Source: DASPHG01 sp963849605 | GTDB taxonomy: Bacteria; Actinomycetota; Thermoleophilia; Solirubrobacterales; Thermoleophilaceae | Length of the DNA: 64,000 bases | Direction of reading: 5' to 3' | Assembly (NCBI GenBank): GCA_963849605.1 | Contig: CAWKHX010000015.1 | Span: 1,240,001-1,304,000 of the forward strand | Shown here: piece by piece, positions 51,502-61,935 of the stretch | How the letters are laid out: each line of letters starts with the position of its first letter | Numbering within the stretch: the stretch's first letter is position 1 | Notes under the pieces: generated by a model | The model's input: the letters and a program-made list of their open reading frames with translations, nothing else | Told to the model about the DNA's origin: nothing | Databases searched by the model: none | Program-made: the position numbers and the translations under genes

Positions 51502-53676
51502 GTGGGGGGACTGGTCGCGATCGTGGTGCTGGCGGTCGCGCTTGCGCTGCCTCTGCCGGCCGGCGCAGCGTCGCTGTACACCGGGCCTGATCCACGCCCG
51601 GGGCCCGACCTGCTCTATGAGAAGCGCCCGGCTGCGCCCCAGCTCACGAACCGCAAGCCGTGGGAGGCGAGGCCGATCCTCGTGTCGGGCACGACGGCCT
51701 ACCGGAAGGGCGAGTTCCTCTACCAGGACTTCCTGTACGACGACACGGGCGCTCGGCTCGCGTTCGACCCGAACGATCCGCGCACCGCGGGCAACCTGTT
51801 CTCGAAGCCGAACGGGACCTACACGTACCCGACCGCCGAGGACTACGCGAACAACGCCGCCGACCTCGTGGAGCTGCGCGTCAAGCGGCTTCGCCGCAAG
51901 ACGGCGTTCCGCGTGACGCTCAACACGCTGAACGACCCGGCGCTGGTGGCGTTCTCGATTGCGATCGGCGGCACCGAGGGCGAGCTCGAGGACTTCCCGT
52001 TCGGCGCGAACGTCCGGGCGCCCGCCAAGCGCTTCCTCACCGTGCATCCCGGCGGCGAGTCGATGGTCGGCGAGCTGACGCGGGCCGGCGACGAGGACGC
52101 GAGCCGAAAGCTCCCCGTGCGCGTGGATCGCCGCCGGCGCCAGATCGAGGTGCGGATCCCGCACCGCGCCTGGAACCCGCGCCGGCACAAGGTCCGGCTG
52201 GCGGCCGGCGTCGGCCTGTGGGACGCCGCAGCGGGCGAGTACCTGCTGCCGGGACCCGCCGCGAACGAGAGCACGCCGGGCGGAGGCGCCTCGGCGGCGG
52301 CCGTGGGGTTCTTCAACGTCGCCTTCCGTGGCGACGAGCCCTTCCCGGCGCCCACCGACAACACGGACGCGATCGTCAACGCCGCGTGGTGGCGCGACCG
52401 CGCGCAGGGCAACGCGCTTGCGGCCGGCAACATCTCGGGCTTCTTCGCGAAGGTCAGCTTCAGCAAGCTGGCGCGCCGCGTGCGCGACAACCGCCGCGTG
52501 CCGAAGACGGGCCCGATGGACCGGATCTACGGCAGCCACTTCGAGCTCTCGCAGGGTGCCGACTTCTCGCACGTCTGCCTGACGTCGGCGGCGGATTGCC
52601 CGGGCCAGTACCAGGGGCGGCTGCAGCCGTACGCGATCTACATCCCGAAGAAGCCGCCGCCGCGGCGCGGCTACGGGCTGACGCTGCTCCTGCACTCACT
52701 GTCGGCGAACTACAACCAGTACCTCGGCACGCGCAACCAGTCGCAGTTCGGCGACCGCGGCACGGGCACGATCGTCATCACCCCCGAGGCGCGCGGTCCC
52801 GACGAGGGGTACGAGAACTACGGCGCCGCCGACGTGTTCGACGTGTGGTCGGACGTCGCGCGCCGGTACGAGCTCGATCCGGACTGGACGGTCGCAACCG
52901 GCTACTCGATGGGCGCAATCGGGTCGTTCAAGCTCGCGGCGCATTTCCCGGACCTGTTCGCGCGGGTCCAGCCGACGGTGGGAGACGAGGGCGCGATCGA
53001 CGTGCTCGCGTCGCTCCGGAACGTGCCGGTGCTCATGTGGAACAACCACGGCGACGAGCTGGTGAACAACCTCGGCTTCCAGGAGACCGCGGACGCGCTC
53101 GACGAGCTCGGGTACCGCTACGAGCTCGACGCCTTCCAGCCGTGTGCGAACTCCATGTGCAGCCCGGCGTTCGCGAATCATCTGCAGCTCGCGATCAACG
53201 ACTGGTACGAGCCGCCGGCGGAGTTCCTGGGCGACGCGCGCGTCGAGCGGGACCCGGCGCACGTCACATACCTCGTGAACCCCGGCCGTGACTTCCCGGA
53301 CCTCCGGCTCGTCGGCGATCACGCGTACTGGCTGTCGGGGCTCGAGCTGCGCGCCGGTACGGAGCAGGGCGAGATCGACGCGGTGTCGCACGGGTTCGGA
53401 GTGGGCGATCCTGAGCCCGGGGCGACCGAGCGGGGAACCGGCACGCTCGAGGGCGGCAACCTCGGCTCGCTCATCTTCACCCGCCAGCGCAAGGCGTGGG
53501 GCGAACCACCGCCGCAGCCCGCCCTGAACAGGGTCGAGATCACGGCGACGGGGATCGGGTCCGCGGTACTGCACGTCGAGCGGGCGCGAGTCGACTGCGA
53601 TGCCGACGTCGTGATCGAGAGCGACGGGCCGCTCACCGTCACGCTCGCCGGCTGCGACCGCACGGTCACCGGATAG
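51502..53676 (+). CDS. Secreted alpha/beta-hydrolase (esterase-like), 724 residues
   Basis: It starts at GTG 51502 with a signal peptide (LVAIVVLAVALALPLPAGAA). The first 370 residues are a beta-rich domain of unknown type. Then a catalytic hydrolase domain: LLLHSLSANYNQY, TGYSMGAIGSFKLAAHFP (nucleophilic Ser in GYSMG), WNNHGDELV (Asp) and a histidine in AFANHLQ. It resembles PHB depolymerases or feruloyl esterases. The last 100 residues are another beta domain with a disulfide pair. Likely hydrolyses a polymer outside the cell. Confidence 0.82.
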   Translation: MGGLVAIVVLAVALALPLPAGAASLYTGPDPRPGPDLLYEKRPAAPQLTNRKPWEARPILVSGTTAYRKGEFLYQDFLYDDTGARLAFDPNDPRTAGNLFSKPNGTYTYPTAEDYANNAADLVELRVKRLRRKTAFRVTLNTLNDPALVAFSIAIGGTEGELEDFPFGANVRAPAKRFLTVHPGGESMVGELTRAGDEDASRKLPVRVDRRRRQIEVRIPHRAWNPRRHKVRLAAGVGLWDAAAGEYLLPGPAANESTPGGGASAAAVGFFNVAFRGDEPFPAPTDNTDAIVNAAWWRDRAQGNALAAGNISGFFAKVSFSKLARRVRDNRRVPKTGPMDRIYGSHFELSQGADFSHVCLTSAADCPGQYQGRLQPYAIYIPKKPPPRRGYGLTLLLHSLSANYNQYLGTRNQSQFGDRGTGTIVITPEARGPDEGYENYGAADVFDVWSDVARRYELDPDWTVATGYSMGAIGSFKLAAHFPDLFARVQPTVGDEGAIDVLASLRNVPVLMWNNHGDELVNNLGFQETADALDELGYRYELDAFQPCANSMCSPAFANHLQLAINDWYEPPAEFLGDARVERDPAHVTYLVNPGRDFPDLRLVGDHAYWLSGLELRAGTEQGEIDAVSHGFGVGDPEPGATERGTGTLEGGNLGSLIFTRQRKAWGEPPPQPALNRVEITATGIGSAVLHVERARVDCDADVVIESDGPLTVTLAGCDRTVTG

Positions 53677-53685
53677 CCTGCCGCC

Positions 53686-54891
53686 ATGAGCGCAAACGGA
53701 GGCGGAAACAGGACGTTCGTGATCGGCGTCGGCATGACGAAGTTCGACAAGCCGGGCACGAAGGAGGGCGACTACCCGGACTGGGCGAAGGAGGCCGGCG
53801 AGAAGGCGCTCGCCGACGCCGGTGTGCCGTACGACGCGGTCGAGCAGGCCTACGCGGGCTACTGCTACGGCGACTCGACGTGCGGGCAGCGCGCGCTCTA
53901 TGGGCTCGGCCTCACCGGCATCCCGGTGCTGAACGTCAACAACAACTGCTCGACCGGCTCGTCGGCGCTCTACCTGGCGCGCCAGGCGGTCAAGGGCGGG
54001 ATCGCCGAGTGCGCGCTCGCGGTCGGCTTCGAGAAGATGGAGAAGGGCTCGCTCGGGGTGAAGTACACGGACCGCACCAACCCGATCGACAAGCACGCGA
54101 TCGCGATGTTCGAGGTGCGCGAGCCCGAGCAGTCGCCGCCGGCGCCGCAGATGTTCGGCAACGCAGGGCGCGAGCACATGGAGCGCTACGGGTCCACTGC
54201 CGACCACTACGCGTGGATCGGCTGGAAGAACCACAAGCATTCGGTGAACAACCCGTACGCGCAGTTCCAGACCGAGTACTCGATCGATGACATCAAGGCG
54301 GCGAAGGTGATTCACGAGCCGCTGACGAAGCTTCAGTGCTCGCCGACGTCCGACGGCTCGGCGGCCACCGTCGTCGCGTCTGAGCGCTTCGTGGACGAGC
54401 ACGACCTGTGGGACCAGGCGGTCGAGATCGCCGGGCAGGCGATGGTGACCGACATGTCGAGCACGTTCGACGAGGGCTCCTGCATAAAGATCGTCGGCTA
54501 CGACATGTCGAAGGAGGCCGCGAACCGCGCGTACGCGGAGGCGGGCGTCGGTCCTGAGGACGTCGACGTGATCGAGCTGCACGATTGCTTCTCCGCCAAC
54601 GAGCTGATCACCTACGAGGCGCTCGGGCTCGCGGAGGAGGGCAAGGGCCACGAGCTCGTCGACGCCGAGGACACGACCTACGGCGGCAGGTGGGTCGTCA
54701 ACCCGTCGGGCGGCCTGATCTCGAAGGGCCACCCGCTGGGCGCGACCGGGCTCGCGCAGTGCTCGGAGCTCACGTGGCAGCTGCGCGGCCAGGCCGACAA
54801 GCGCCAGGTGGACGGCGCCAAGGTCGCGCTCCAGCACAACATCGGCCTCGGCGGCGCGGCCGTCGTGAGCGTCTACAGGCCGGCCGCCTAG
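53686..54891 (+). CDS. Thiolase / SCP-x-like lipid-transfer protein
   Basis: 401 residues. Catalytic Cys88 in NNNCSTGSSAL, a His-bearing segment (HDCFSANEL) and HPLGATGLAQCSEL, with a final GLGGAAVVSV, match the thiolase-like SCP-x family, which cleave or bind acyl-CoA and sterol-like substrates in actinobacteria. The nucleophile and histidines are complete. It ends convergent with a membrane protein gene. The substrate is not clear, perhaps a sterol or fatty acid. Confidence 0.9.
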   Translation: MSANGGGNRTFVIGVGMTKFDKPGTKEGDYPDWAKEAGEKALADAGVPYDAVEQAYAGYCYGDSTCGQRALYGLGLTGIPVLNVNNNCSTGSSALYLARQAVKGGIAECALAVGFEKMEKGSLGVKYTDRTNPIDKHAIAMFEVREPEQSPPAPQMFGNAGREHMERYGSTADHYAWIGWKNHKHSVNNPYAQFQTEYSIDDIKAAKVIHEPLTKLQCSPTSDGSAATVVASERFVDEHDLWDQAVEIAGQAMVTDMSSTFDEGSCIKIVGYDMSKEAANRAYAEAGVGPEDVDVIELHDCFSANELITYEALGLAEEGKGHELVDAEDTTYGGRWVVNPSGGLISKGHPLGATGLAQCSELTWQLRGQADKRQVDGAKVALQHNIGLGGAAVVSVYRPAA

Positions 54892-55592
54892 GCGGCGTCG
54901 GCGAGCCGCGTCCCCGCGTCGAACTCCTCGTCCGACATCCGCCAGAGCGCGGCCGCGACGGCGACGGCGCCGAGGAAGAGGACGGATGCCGCGAAGATGA
55001 AGTACGCGTTGTCCTGCACCGCGCCCTCGACGCCGGCCAGGAGGACGCCGCCGGCAAGCAGGAACCCCGCCCCGAGCGGGATCGCCTCCTGCCGCACCGC
55101 GTGGATGGCGAGCGCGGCCGTCCCGACGACGAACAAGAGCGGCGTCAGGTAGTACGGGATCGACCAGCTCGACTGCTGCACGTCGTTCAGCGCGAGCTCG
55201 AGCGTCGCCTGGTCCGCCTCCGGGCGCGTCGACACCTCGCCCAGGATGCCCCACGTGTATCCGTCGAGCGCGTCGATGAACGCGAGCCCGAACAGCCCGG
55301 CCAGCGCGAGCCCGCCGAAGACGAGCCCCGCGGTCGGTCGCCTGCGGCGCACGAGATATGCGAGCCCCAGCACCGCCGCCGCGAACACGACGACGGTGCC
55401 GAACGTCAGGAAGTGCGCGACCTGCCAGGTCGTGTAGTTCGACGCGATCTCGGCGAGCTGCTCACGCTCGTGATCGCGCGTCAACTCCTCCGGATGGATG
55501 ATGTTCGAGATCAGGAACAAGAGCGTCGCGCCGACGAGCGCGAGCGCGGTGCCCTGGCGGTACAGCCGGGCCTGGTTCCTAGCCCCACTCAA
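54888..55592 (-). CDS. Hypothetical membrane protein, 234 residues
   Basis: Seven or so hydrophobic segments with loops containing Asn-Tyr-Thr-Thr-Trp (residues 52-56) and an acidic motif DALDGY near residue 107. The N terminus is basic. No known family. It overlaps the next gene (DUF4389) by 14 bases, so it may be cotranscribed. Confidence 0.7.
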   Translation of the reverse strand: MSGARNQARLYRQGTALALVGATLLFLISNIIHPEELTRDHEREQLAEIASNYTTWQVAHFLTFGTVVVFAAAVLGLAYLVRRRRPTAGLVFGGLALAGLFGLAFIDALDGYTWGILGEVSTRPEADQATLELALNDVQQSSWSIPYYLTPLLFVVGTAALAIHAVRQEAIPLGAGFLLAGGVLLAGVEGAVQDNAYFIFAASVLFLGAVAVAAALWRMSDEEFDAGTRLADAA

Positions 55593-56265
55593 ACGGCGGG
55601 TACTTCTCGGTCATCCAGAGGGAGTAGCCCGACGAGCGGTTCTGCCACCGGAACGCGACCACGTTGAAGTCGAACAGGCTCTCCGGGAACTTCTTCGTGA
55701 ACAGGATCGTGAAGAACGCGATGAAGCTCACGACGTACGCAAGCCACACGAGCACGCTCGCGACGATCGCGTACGGGATGACGAGGAGCCAGTGGACGAG
55801 CGGCCGCCAGCGCGCGATCGGCTCCGTGTAGGCGATGTCGAACCGCGCCGGGTAGTCGTCATCGGGATCGAACGAGAACGGCGGGTAGCGGTCGGTCATC
55901 AGCATGGTGTACGCGGTGACGCGCGTCGTCCACCTGTACGTCCCGGTGACGAAGCTGTGGATGCCCGCCGGGTATTTGCCGGTGAACAGCACCATGAACC
56001 ACGACGCGACGACCGCGAAGAAGGCGCCGATCCAGATGAACGCCAGCACGATCCAGTGCGGGAGCGCGAGCAGCCACTTCACGAGCGGCAGGAACCGGCT
56101 GTACTCGTCCTGGCGGTCGAACTCCGTGACGACCGCGTAGGGCGCGGACGGCGGCCCGGAGCCGGGCTTGACCTGTGGCACCTGATCGGCTGGCGTGAGC
56201 GCTCCGCTCGGAGGCGGCATCGGCGCCTCGGGCGCTGGGGGCGGCCCTGGTGTTCCTGACTCCAT
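55579..56265 (-). CDS. DUF4389 family membrane protein (two repeats)
   Basis: 228 residues. After a proline-rich lead (about 45 residues) it has two similar halves, each with PLVKWLLALPHWIVLA / PLVHWLLVIPYAIVAS followed by a SWFMVLFTGKYPAG / FFTILFTKKFPES motif and a Tyr-rich stretch with MLMTDRYPPF / LWMTEKYPPF. This is the DUF4389 pattern; function unknown. Four hydrophobic helices. It is preceded by another small membrane gene. Confidence 0.85.
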   Translation of the reverse strand: MESGTPGPPPAPEAPMPPPSGALTPADQVPQVKPGSGPPSAPYAVVTEFDRQDEYSRFLPLVKWLLALPHWIVLAFIWIGAFFAVVASWFMVLFTGKYPAGIHSFVTGTYRWTTRVTAYTMLMTDRYPPFSFDPDDDYPARFDIAYTEPIARWRPLVHWLLVIPYAIVASVLVWLAYVVSFIAFFTILFTKKFPESLFDFNVVAFRWQNRSSGYSLWMTEKYPPFEWG

Positions 56266-56319
56266 GAATCCTCCTTCGGGACTGAGGCGGGGCCAGTATC
56301 GCCCGGCCTCCGGACGGCG

Positions 56320-56737
56320 CTATCCGCCGGGCAGTGAGGACCCGGCGAAGAACAGGAACCAGCAGCAGGAACACGAATCCGGCCGACAGCACGGAGACGA
56401 CCATGACGACGTCGAGGATCTGCCGCGGGGGGCGGCCCTCCTCCTGGCCGCGCAGGCTGCGGTGCCAGGGAAGGCGTACGCGCACTACTTCCGAGCCCGT
56501 AAGGCGTCCATAGACGCCGTTCAGTCCCGTCAGCAGTTTGCCGATAGCCACCATCGAGACGATGATTCCCAGCAATATCCCGAGATAGAGGCCAAAGCTG
56601 GCCTGTCCCGAATCAGACTGAATCTGAGAGCCGATCCACAGCCACCCGATAGGGATGCCGATCCACAGGAAGATGCTGCCGAACGCCATCAGCCCGATGA
56701 GCGCGACCTTTGCGAGGCCAGTTCCCGCTTGGTTCAC
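56320..56737 (-). CDS. Small membrane protein ending in AGSSLPGG (one frame correction needed)
   Basis: From ATG/GTG 56737 it begins MNQAGTGLAKVALIGLMAFG and contains four hydrophobic helices (about residues 9-30, 48-66 and two later). Near plus-strand 56361-56364 one surplus base must be skipped; then the end reads WFLFFAGSSLPGG and a TAG stop at 56320. Without the correction it runs into an unrelated arginine-rich tail. Length is 3n+1, about 138 residues. I have a sense that AGSSLP-type endings occur in related proteins, but it has no assigned function. Confidence 0.65.
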
Positions 56738-56760
56738 CGCGGGGACTCTACGCTGAACTG

Positions 56761-59700
56761 ATGGCGGCTCCGGTGCAGTTCGAGCTCGCGGAGTTCGAAT
56801 ACATACCCGCCACAGCCGGGACGGCGCTCGTGCGCATCGCCGGGAAGTGGCAGGCGAAGCCGAAGCAGGAACTGCCCCCGCTCACGCTGCTCGTGCGCAC
56901 GCCCCTGGGTGACGACCGCGTCCAGCCGCTGCCCGACGCCGCCGTAACGACGCCGACGGCGACGCCGGCCGGGTCGGGGTGGCGAGCCGCGTACTCGGTC
57001 GCGATCCACGTCCTGACGGGCGGCTCGGCCAGCTTCCTGCTCGAGGCCGACGGGATCCAGATCGAGCTGCCCGCGCCGTCCGAGCGTGTGGAGGAGCGAC
57101 GCCGTGGAGATCGCCGCGCCGGAACCGCGGAGCTGTCCGAGGCCCAGCTCGCGTTGCAGATCACGCGCGCGGAGCTGGAGCGCGTCTCCGAAGAGCGCGC
57201 ACGGCTCGAGGAGCGCCACAAGGCGGTCGTCCAGGACGAGGGATCCGCGCGCGGTGTCACCGCGATGCTGCAGTCGGAGGTCGCCGAGCTCCGCGAGGAG
57301 CGCGAGCGGATGCGCGAACAGCTCGGGGCCGCGCGCAAGCAGGCGGCCGAGGGGGCGCGGCTGGCCGAGCGGCATCCTGAAGGCGGCGGAGAACGCGAAG
57401 CGCGACGTGGCGACGGCCGAGGAGCGCGTACGGGCCGCCGAAGGGCGGGCGGAGGCGGCCGAATCGGTGGCGAAGGCGCGCGCCCACGAGACCGTGGTCG
57501 AGGTCGAGAAGAAGCTCGACACGGCCGCGCGCAGGCTGGTCGAGGTCGAGCGGCGGGCGCGTGCGGCGGAGACACGCGCCGAGGGGGCCGAGAAGGGCCT
57601 CGACTACGCGCGCGCGGCGGTGGCCGCCGCGGTCGCGGGCGGTGCGGCCGATGGCGCCGCGATCGCTGCTCTCGAAGAGGCTCGCCACGAGGCGGCCGAG
57701 TCGCGCGACCAGGCGGCGCAGATGCGCTCTGAGCTCGACGCGGCCAGGGTTTCCAGTGCCGAAGCGCTCGACGTCGCGGAGGCGCGCGCCGAGCAGGCGC
57801 TTGCGGCGGCGGCGGAGGAGCGCGCCCGGCTCGAGGCCGCGCTCGCCCGCGCCCAGGCCGAGGTCGCCGCCGCCAACGATCGCGCCGAGCTGATCAAGCA
57901 GGCGGCGGAGCGCGAGGGCGACGACTCGCAGCTCGAGCGCGTGGTGGCGGAGGCCGACCAGCGTGTCGCGGAGGCGGAGCGGCGGGCGGCGGCGGAGGCC
58001 GAGCGCGGGGTCGCCCAGGCCAAGGCTGAGGCGGAACGGCGATCGGCGGCGGCCGAGAAGCAGGTGGTGGAGGCGCAGCAGCGGGTCGCCCGGGCCGAGC
58101 AGCGCGTCGCGGAGGCCGAGCGAGGCGCCGCGGAGGCCGTCGCGAAGGGCGAGCGGGCAGCCGCACAGGCGGTTGCCGAGGCGGAGCGGCGGGCTTCCGC
58201 CGCCGAGAAGCAGGCGGCCGCGGCGGCACAGCGCCGCGCCGAGGCGGAGAAGCAGGCGGCGGAGACGCAGCAGAAGCTCGCGCATGCCGACCGCCGCGCG
58301 TCCGATGCCGCGCGCCGCGTGGCCGAGGCGGAGCGGACCGTCGCCGCCGCCGAGAGGAAGGTTCCGCCGGAGGCCCAGCAGGCGATCAAGCGGAGCGCAG
58401 CGGAGGCGGAGGAGCGGGTGGCCGCCGCCGAGGGCCGCGCCGAGCTGGCGGAGAAGCGGGCACGCGAGGCGCAGCAGGACGCCACGGCCGCGGCCGAGCG
58501 GGTCGAGGAGGCGGAGCGGCGCATCGCCGCCGAGGCCAAGAGCGCGGTTGCCGAGGCGACCGCGGAGGCCGAGCGGCGCGTCGCGGAGGCTGAGAAGCGC
58601 GTGGGCGAGGCCGAGCGCCGCGCCGGTGTCGCGAGCACCGACGCCGAGCAGCAGGTGGCGGGTGCGGCGGAGGCGGAGGCGAAGCGCAAGAGCGTCGCGG
58701 CGCGGCTCGACGAGACCGAGGAGAGGGCGCGCGCGGCGGAGGCGCGGGCCGAGGAGGCTGAGAAGGGCCTCGAGTACGCGCGCGCGGCGGTTGCGGCGGC
58801 GGTGGGGGACAAGGACGTCGAGGAAGCGCTCGCGCAGGCGCGCGAAGAGGGTGTCGCCGCCCACGCCGAGCTCGCAAAGCTGCGCAAGGAGCTGGACGCG
58901 CTGAAGAGCTCGAGCGCAAAGGAGCTCGAGCAGCGCCGCGACGAGGTGGAGACGCTCAAGGTAGAGGGCGCCAAGGCGCGGGAGGAGGCGCAGGCCCGTG
59001 GCAAGGCACTCGAGGAGGCCCGCCGCGAGGTCGAGGAGGCGCGGGCCGAGCTTGCAGGCCTGCGCGAGGAGCGGGGCGCGCTCAAGGCCACGTCCGCGGG
59101 GACCGCCGAGGGCCATGCACGCGTGGTGAAGGCGCTGGAAGAGGCGCGCCAGCAGCGAACGCTTGCGGAGGAGAAGCTCGCCGCCGCGCTCGAGGAGCGC
59201 GCGGAGATCGAGGGTGCGCTGGCCCGAATGCGCGCGGAGGTGTCCTCGTCCGCCGAGCGGGTCGAGGAGGCGGAGGAGAAGCTCGCCGCCGTCCGAGAGG
59301 AGGCGGGGGAGGCCACGCGCCGTGCCGAGGAGGCGGTTCCGGCCGCCGAGGAGCGCGTCCGTGCGCTCGAGGAGTCACACCGCCAGCTCGAGCAGCGGCA
59401 CGCGGAGCTGATGGGGGCACACCGCGTCGCGACCGAGGAGCGCGAGCGCGTCGAGCGCCGCCTCGAGGCGCAGACCCAGGCGGCGGAGCGCGCGAAGGCG
59501 GAGGCGCATCTGCGCGCCGAGGAGGTCGAGCGAATCCGAGGCGAGTCGACCAAGGAGGCCGGCGCCGTGTTCGAGGCCGTGCGGGTCGCCGAGCAGGCCG
59601 CGGCTGCGGCGCGCCAGGAGCAGATGCTCACGCAGGAGCGCCTCGCGGCGGCGGAGCAGCAGATCGCCGCGGCGGCGGACGAGCTCGAAGCGGGGCAGCG

Positions 59701-60541
59701 AGAGCTGGCGCGCGTCACGCGCGAGCACGAGCGTCATGTCGCGGAGATGACGCAGCTGAAGCGCCGCGCCCTCCGTGCCGAGCGCGAGGCGCAGGACGCG
59801 GCGAAGGCGCGCGAGCGCGCGTTGGAGGAGAAGCGCGCGGCCGACGAGACACGCGCGAAGGGCCGCAAGGCAGCGGGAACAGAGCGTGCAACGCGCGAGC
59901 GGCCCGTGCGGCCCGCCAAGCCCCTGCGACGGCCCGCTCCCCGCCCGGCCGCGGAGCAGGCCGCGATCCCGCTGGGTCCCTCACTCGGCGAGCAGCTCGC
60001 GGCCGCGCGCGAGGAGGAGGCCGCCGCGCGGCAAGAGCTCGATCGCCTCCAGGGGGCGGCTGGCTCCAACGGCGACCCCTCGGTCGAGCGCGTCGATGCG
60101 GAGGCGGAGCTCGAGCGCGCAAGCGAGGAGGTCGCGAACCTCGAACACCGGATCGACCTCGCGCGTGAACGTGTCGAGCGGATGGCCCGCTCGCAGCTCA
60201 AGCGCTCGAGCCGCGGCGCGCTGAAGGACGCCACAGCCCGGCTGGCCGGCACGCTCGCAGAGGAAGAGCAGGTCGTCTTCATGGCCGCCGGCGGCCAGCG
60301 TGACGGCCGGCAGCTGATCGCCGCGACCGACCGGCGCCTACTCGTCGTGCACCCGGGCGACGCGCCGGCGCACGCCGTCGCGTACGAGAACGTCGAGTCC
60401 GCCCAGATGGGACGGCGCGGCACGCTCGAGGTCACCACGACGACGGGCGAGCTGAAGCTCGAGTACGTCGTCGGGGACCTCGACGCCCTGGTCCAGCATG
60501 TCAACCAGCGGATCTGGGACGTGCTCCACAGCGAGGGCTGA
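56761..60541 (+). CDS. Giant coiled-coil protein with C-terminal PH-like domain (one frame correction needed)
   Basis: It starts at ATG 56761 with a folded 100-residue N-terminal domain (FELAEFEYIPATAGTALVRI). From about residue 115 it is almost pure coiled coil, rich in Ala, Glu, Arg with repeated AEAERR-like units up to about residue 1085. At 57373 one base must be skipped. The final 130 residues form a bacterial PH-like domain (EEQVVFMAAGGQRDG, ATDRRLLVVH, VVGDLDALVQHVNQRIWD). Length is 3n+1, 1,259 residues. A segment is duplicated (57592 and 58763). No membrane or signal segment, so it is likely a cytoplasmic scaffold. Confidence 0.78.
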
Positions 60542-60550
60542 CCCGGGGTG

Positions 60551-61633
60551 CTACTCGGCGCCGCCCGGGGGCCGGATCACCGGGATCCCGAAGCTGCGGC
60601 GGCGGTCCGGCAGGCGGCGGTTCTCGCCGTCCGGGACCTCGAACGGCACGGGGGCGCAGTTGTAGCTCAGCGACAGCTCGGTCGCCTCGACCATCTGCAC
60701 CACGTCGCGCCCCAGGTGCATGTTCGAGCGCGGCTCGGTTCCGTCCCGGACCGCGGTCACGAAGTCCTCGAGCTCGACTCGGAGCGGCTCGTTCGGGGCG
60801 AGCCGGGGCGTTAGGACGTCACCCGTGCGGTACGAGAGCTGGAACTCGCCGAAGCTCTTCGGCTCGACGATCTCGACGCCGCGGTCGAACACGCGCACCT
60901 GCTCGGGGTTCGTGTCCTCGTACACGATCATCTTCTCCGAGCCGACGAGCACGGTGCGGCGCAGCTTCGTCGGCGCGAGCCACGAGAGCTCGAGGTGGAT
61001 CAGCGTGCCGTTCTCGTAGCCGACGTCGATGAACGCGACGTCGAAGGTGCCGGGCACGATCGTGTCGCGCGCGATGCCGCGCAAGAACGACGGCTGACCG
61101 AGCCAATAGACGAGGATCGAGAAGTCGTGAGGCGCCAGGTCGCGGACGACGCTGACGTCGCGCTGGTGGATGCCGAGGTTCACCCGGCTCGACGTTCCGA
61201 AGTAGAGCTTCCCGATCTCGCCGCTGTCGAGCCGCTCCTTGGTTGCGATCACGGGCGGCGAGTAGAGGAACGTATGGCCGGGCATCAGCACGAGCCCGCG
61301 CTCGCTCGCGATCTCGATCAGCTCGTCGCATTCCTTGACAGACGAGGCCATCGGCTTCTCGACGAACACGTGCTTCCCGGCGAGCAGCGCGGTCTTGGTG
61401 AGCTCGTAGTGAGTCGAGATCGGCGTGACGATGCAGACCGCGTCGATGTCCTCGTCGGCGAGCACGTCGTTGAAGTCGGTGACGAGCTTGGTCGTGTTGT
61501 AGCGGCGCGACTGGCGGGCCACCGCGTCCTCGTCCTGATCGCAGATCGTGACGACCACGGCGTCGTCGAGCTCCCACGCGTTGCGCAGGATGTTCGGGCC
61601 CCAGTAACCGAGCCCAACGATTGCGAGATTCAC
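60551..61633 (-). CDS. Gfo/Idh/MocA family oxidoreductase
   Basis: About 360 residues from GTG 61633 (TTG 61639 is an in-frame alternative). The N-terminal Rossmann motif GLGYWGPNILRN, the EKPMAS segment (Lys, catalytic) and the later DLAPHDFSILVYWLG motif are those of NAD(P)-dependent sugar or nucleotide-sugar dehydrogenases. The nearby glycosyltransferase, polysaccharide and LPxTG genes suggest a role in surface sugar synthesis. It converges with the coiled-coil gene. Confidence 0.9.
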   Translation of the reverse strand: MNLAIVGLGYWGPNILRNAWELDDAVVVTICDQDEDAVARQSRRYNTTKLVTDFNDVLADEDIDAVCIVTPISTHYELTKTALLAGKHVFVEKPMASSVKECDELIEIASERGLVLMPGHTFLYSPPVIATKERLDSGEIGKLYFGTSSRVNLGIHQRDVSVVRDLAPHDFSILVYWLGQPSFLRGIARDTIVPGTFDVAFIDVGYENGTLIHLELSWLAPTKLRRTVLVGSEKMIVYEDTNPEQVRVFDRGVEIVEPKSFGEFQLSYRTGDVLTPRLAPNEPLRVELEDFVTAVRDGTEPRSNMHLGRDVVQMVEATELSLSYNCAPVPFEVPDGENRRLPDRRRSFGIPVIRPPGGAE

Positions 61634-61662
61634 GGCCAAGGTGCGGAAAGTATCGGCAATAA

Positions 61663-61687
61663 GGGATTCGACCGACGGTCCGTATAA
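61663..61687 (+). promoter_or_regulatory. Promoter-like motif, copy 1 (GGRAT ... CGTATAA)
   Basis: GGGAT at 61663 and CGTATAA at 61681, 18 bases apart, upstream of ATG 61699. The same pattern with the same spacing occurs upstream of the LPxTG gene (62424-62448). Spacing and form fit an ECF sigma promoter. Confidence 0.5.
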
Positions 61688-61698
61688 GAGTGCAGGGG

Positions 61699-61935
61699 AT
61701 GAATCACGAACTGAGCAAGAGAGTTCGCCGCGCGGCGCGCAAGTGGCCGATCACCGAGCTGGACCCGATCGAGTTCAACGCGTTCACCGAGGCGGTCACC
61801 GCGGCAGGCTCGTTCGACGAGCTCGAGCCCGAATGGCAGCGGCTGATCGTCGAGGCGGAGGCGGGCCCGAGCCGGCTCGATCCGCTCGAGTTCTTCCTCC
61901 ACCTGCGCGGGCCCCGCCAGTCGAACGCTCACTAG
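61699..61935 (+). CDS. Small hypothetical protein, 78 residues
   Basis: From ATG 61699 (an in-frame GTG lies nine bases earlier), product begins MNHELSKRVRRAARKWPITELDP, acidic toward the C terminus (EPEWQRLIVEAEAGPSRLDPLEF). No family, membrane helix or cysteine. It is preceded by the GGRAT/CGTATAA motif and converges with the ECF sigma gene by four bases, so it is likely under the same control as the sigma regulon. Confidence 0.6.
   Translation: MNHELSKRVRRAARKWPITELDPIEFNAFTEAVTAAGSFDELEPEWQRLIVEAEAGPSRLDPLEFFLHLRGPRQSNAH

Noticed and set aside
52696..55254. An 852-codon minus-strand frame opposite the esterase and thiolase genes.
   Set aside because: It crosses two well-supported plus-strand genes and has no recognisable domain.
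57257..59718. Two long minus-strand open frames inside the coiled-coil gene.
   Set aside because: They are shadows of the repeated GC-rich codons; the products are Leu/Arg- or Ser/Ala-rich without domain structure.
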